Positions 61,752-64,000 of a stretch of DNA of 64,000 bases are shown in pieces; the first letter of the stretch is position 1; each line of letters opens with the position of its first letter. The notes beneath the pieces are model-generated. The model did not search any database. It was not told the origin of the DNA and was given only the letters and a program-made list of their open reading frames with translations. The translations under genes and the position numbers were made by a program. The DNA comes from Macrolepiota albuminosa. Lineage: Eukaryota; Basidiomycota; Agaricomycetes; Agaricales; Agaricaceae. The DNA lies in contig JAMWFC010000020.1 in the NCBI GenBank assembly GCA_027475525.1, positions 186,001 to 250,000 on the forward strand. The letters run 5' to 3'.

Positions 61752-64000
61752 ATGAGCACAAAGTATCCGCAAGTCGTCGGTGCGTCTGGTTCGCGCGTGT
61801 CCCCGTGCGCTGTGTGACTGTTTAACAGGCTACACGCTGGTGCAGCAGATCGGCGGTGGCGGGTTCTCCACGTACGTCCCATTCCCATTCCCATTCCCAC
61901 GGTCTCATCCGCGTCTCATGCGCGCCCGCAGCGTCTTCCGCGCCGTCAACGTCGACACCCACCGCGTCGCCGCGTGCAAGCTGACGACCGTCACCGACCC
62001 CGCCGCGCGCAAAGCCGCCGAGAAAGAAATGCGCATCCACGCCGTCCTCAAACACCCCCGTGTCCTCGAGTTCCTCAACGCCGTCGTCGTCGAGCCCAAA
62101 CACGCCCATCTATACGTCCCCGGCATATACATGCTCATCGAACTCGCAGCCGGCGGCGACCTCTTTGATAAAATCGGTTCGTCCTCGCGTTGGCGTTCGC
62201 GCCCGCACGTGTAATCTCTTTCTCTCTCTCTCTGCAGTCCCAGACGAGGGCATCCAAGACGACGTCGCCCATCTGTACTTTACCCAGCTCCTCTCTGGCA
62301 TGGTGCGTCCTATCCTGCTCTGCCTCTCCCTCTGCCGCCTGGGATCTAACCGAATCCAGGACTACATCCACACACAAGGCGTGTGCCACCGCGACCTCAA
62401 GCCCGAGAACCTCCTCCTCGACGCAGCAGGCGCCCTCAAAATCTCCGACTTTGGTCTCTCCGCCGTATACAAGCTCAAAGAATCAGGCCGCACGCGTCTC
62501 CTCACCGAACGCTGCGGCAGCCTGCCCTACGTCGCTCCAGAGGTATGTATACTACCCCCCGTCTTCACGCTTCCTAATACGCTCACGCGCCACAGCTCAA
62601 CTCGGACGAACCGTACAACGCCGAGCCGATCGACGTATGGGGCATCGGCGTCATCTTGTACGCCATGCTCGCAGGCAGTACGTCTTCCCCTCTCTCCCCA
62701 ACCCAACCCAACCCAACCCGACCCGATCCAGACACGCCCTGGGACGAACCAACGACGCACAGCCCCGAATACGCACGATACATCTCCGGCGCAATATTCG
62801 ACGACGCCCCATGGTCCACCTTTTCCGCCGAAGCACTATGTACGTCCCCCGTCCTTCGTCCCAAACACACACTAACACACCATCACCAACACCACCACCA
62901 ACAGCCCTCATCTGCGGTCTTCTGACGATCGACCCGCGCGACAGACTCACACTCGCAGACGCGTTCCAGCACCCCTGGTGTATCCGGTACGCCCCCCCTA
63001 TCCTCTCCTTTCCTCGCGCTAACACCACACGCGCACCGCACCGAACAGACCAAGCCAACTCGCGAACCAAGCGCCGTCTGTACTCGCCGAGCAACTCACC
63101 GCGCCCCTCCGCGCAAACGGCGACATGGCCCTCGCCGCGCCGAACCTCGGGCACGTCTCGTCTCGTCCCTGTCTTCGTCCCAGACTAACTAACCTCTCTC
63201 CAGGCCCACCGCATCTACACCCGACGAGTCCCCCTCCCAACTCTCAAGTTCCCAATTCACACAGTCCCTCATGCTCTTCGTACGTCCCCCTCTTTCCTCT
63301 CCTCTTGCCTTTTCATCCTTTTTACTTTTATGTTACCTCCCTCGGCGTATCGTATCGTATCGCAGTCCCAAACACAAGCTGGAACGAGGTACACACCGCA
63401 CCTGACGCGGTTCTACGCGTCGCTCGCGCCGTTCGCGTTCGTGCCGCGTGTGTGTGAGGCGTTGGATGCGCTTGGTGTTAGGTGGAAGAGGAAGATCGTA
63501 CCGGGTGTTGATGTGGAGGCTTGTACGGATACTAACACCGACGCGGACGCGGACATCGATGCAAACACGGGCATCGACATCGACATCGACATCGACGCAA
63601 ACACCGACGCATACACCGACGCATACACCGACACCAACATGAGCACGAGCACGCACGGACACGAAAACGCGCCGCAGCGGGTCCGCATCGGAGGCTACGA
63701 CGCGCGTAAAGTCGCATTTAAAGGATGGGTCACGGACACGAAAACGCGCCGCAGCGGGTCCGCATCGGAGGCTACGACGCGCGTAAAGTCGCATTTAAAG
63801 GATGGGTCGATATCGAGCCGTTCGCGTACCGCGGTCATGAGGGTTGTTTTGTCGTTTTGAGTCGTGATGTCGTGCGTCGTTCTTCTCTCTTTTTCTTCTC
63901 TCTCTTTTTTTGGGGGGTTTCCTTGTTTTTTATTATTATTATTATTATTATTTTTTTTTTGGGGGGGGGGGGTTTCTGGTTTTTTTTTTTTTTGGTTTCA
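61752..64000 (+). CDS. CHK1: Checkpoint kinase CHK1, partial at right edge
   Basis: Ser/Thr kinase of the DNA-damage and replication checkpoint, acting in the nucleus on Cdc25-type targets. Exon 1 61752-61779 (MSTKYPQVV), then [15 protein letters not shown] (P-loop), [17 protein letters not shown] (ATP Lys), [89 protein letters not shown]. The [10 protein letters not shown] activation segment is typical of Chk1. The regulatory tail follows with an SQ/TQ-like [19 protein letters not shown] and the conserved [10 protein letters not shown] region, which is readable only after removing one copy of the 77-bp duplication at 63654. After FVVLSRDV a GTGCGT donor leads into low-complexity T/G sequence; the last exon must lie beyond the window. 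An Asp/Thr repeat (about 63520-63650) inserts into the tail. At least eight short introns. Confidence 0.92.
63526..63650 (+). repeat. Asp/Thr-coding short repeats in the CHK1 tail
   Basis: GACATCGACATCGAC and GCATACACCGAC units encode IDIDIDID and [10 protein letters not shown]. Confidence 0.8.
63654..63807. repeat. Perfect 77-bp tandem duplication #15
   Basis: Unit begins CACGGACACGAAAACG; it lies in the conserved C-terminal part of CHK1 and shifts its frame. Confidence 0.95.
63885..64000. repeat. Low-complexity T/G/ATT sequence at the window end
   Basis: TCTC runs, (ATT)n, T runs and a 13-G run with no coding potential, lying in a presumed CHK1 intron. Homopolymers of this kind often mark contig ends. 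Confidence 0.7.

Overview
The window is nuclear DNA of a filamentous basidiomycete, most likely an Agaricomycete. Nearly every gene is broken by introns of about 50-70 bp with GT...AG ends. The families found are fungal: GCN2, CHK1, P450, GH13 plus CBM20, PEBP and Utp16-like. The mobile DNA is of fungal type: chromodomain Ty3/gypsy elements, a DIRS-like element and Tc1/mariner. I see no organelle or bacterial signal.

Left arm (1-15.1 kb), gene-rich: the 5' half of GCN2 (minus strand, runs off the left edge); an intron-containing tRNA-Pro(UGG); a cytochrome P450 (minus); a Utp16/Bud21-like nucleolar protein (plus); a branched-chain aminotransferase (minus); a fungal kinase-like protein with HGD and DFD in place of HRD and DFG (minus); and a four-exon unknown gene (plus).

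Middle (15.3-47.4 kb), a transposon nest: a decayed DIRS-like element; an AT-rich dispersed repeat with a second copy at 42 kb; a 5'-truncated chromovirus with a 3' LTR and a Cys-rich antisense ORF; a G-rich stretch; a cluster of tRNA-like SINE copies; a solo LTR with a 5-bp TSD; a two-exon gene with LPPLF repeats; and an almost complete 11.5-kb chromovirus (gag-pol polyprotein plus a ~1,040-residue third ORF between 236-bp LTRs). This chromovirus sits inside a secreted FAD amine oxidase gene, whose N-terminal part lies at 41.2-41.8 kb and C-terminal part at 28.9-29.7 kb. A Tc1 element with 225-bp inverted repeats follows. Stops in the chromoviruses are mostly TGA where CGA is expected, which fits CpG deamination.

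Right arm (47.4-64 kb), gene-rich again: an unknown gene; a secreted alpha-amylase with CBM20 (minus); a local repeat family with a truncated PEBP fragment, then an intact PEBP gene (plus); a ~7-kb low-complexity unknown gene (minus); and CHK1 (plus, runs off the right edge). The last two share a 151-bp divergent promoter.

The most striking pattern is 15 perfect head-to-tail duplications, every one with a unit of exactly 77 bp. They lie in unrelated sequences, several at repeat boundaries, and they break frames that close again when one copy is removed. This is best explained as uncollapsed k=77 de Bruijn overlaps, an assembly artefact. Gene models here should be read with one copy of each removed.
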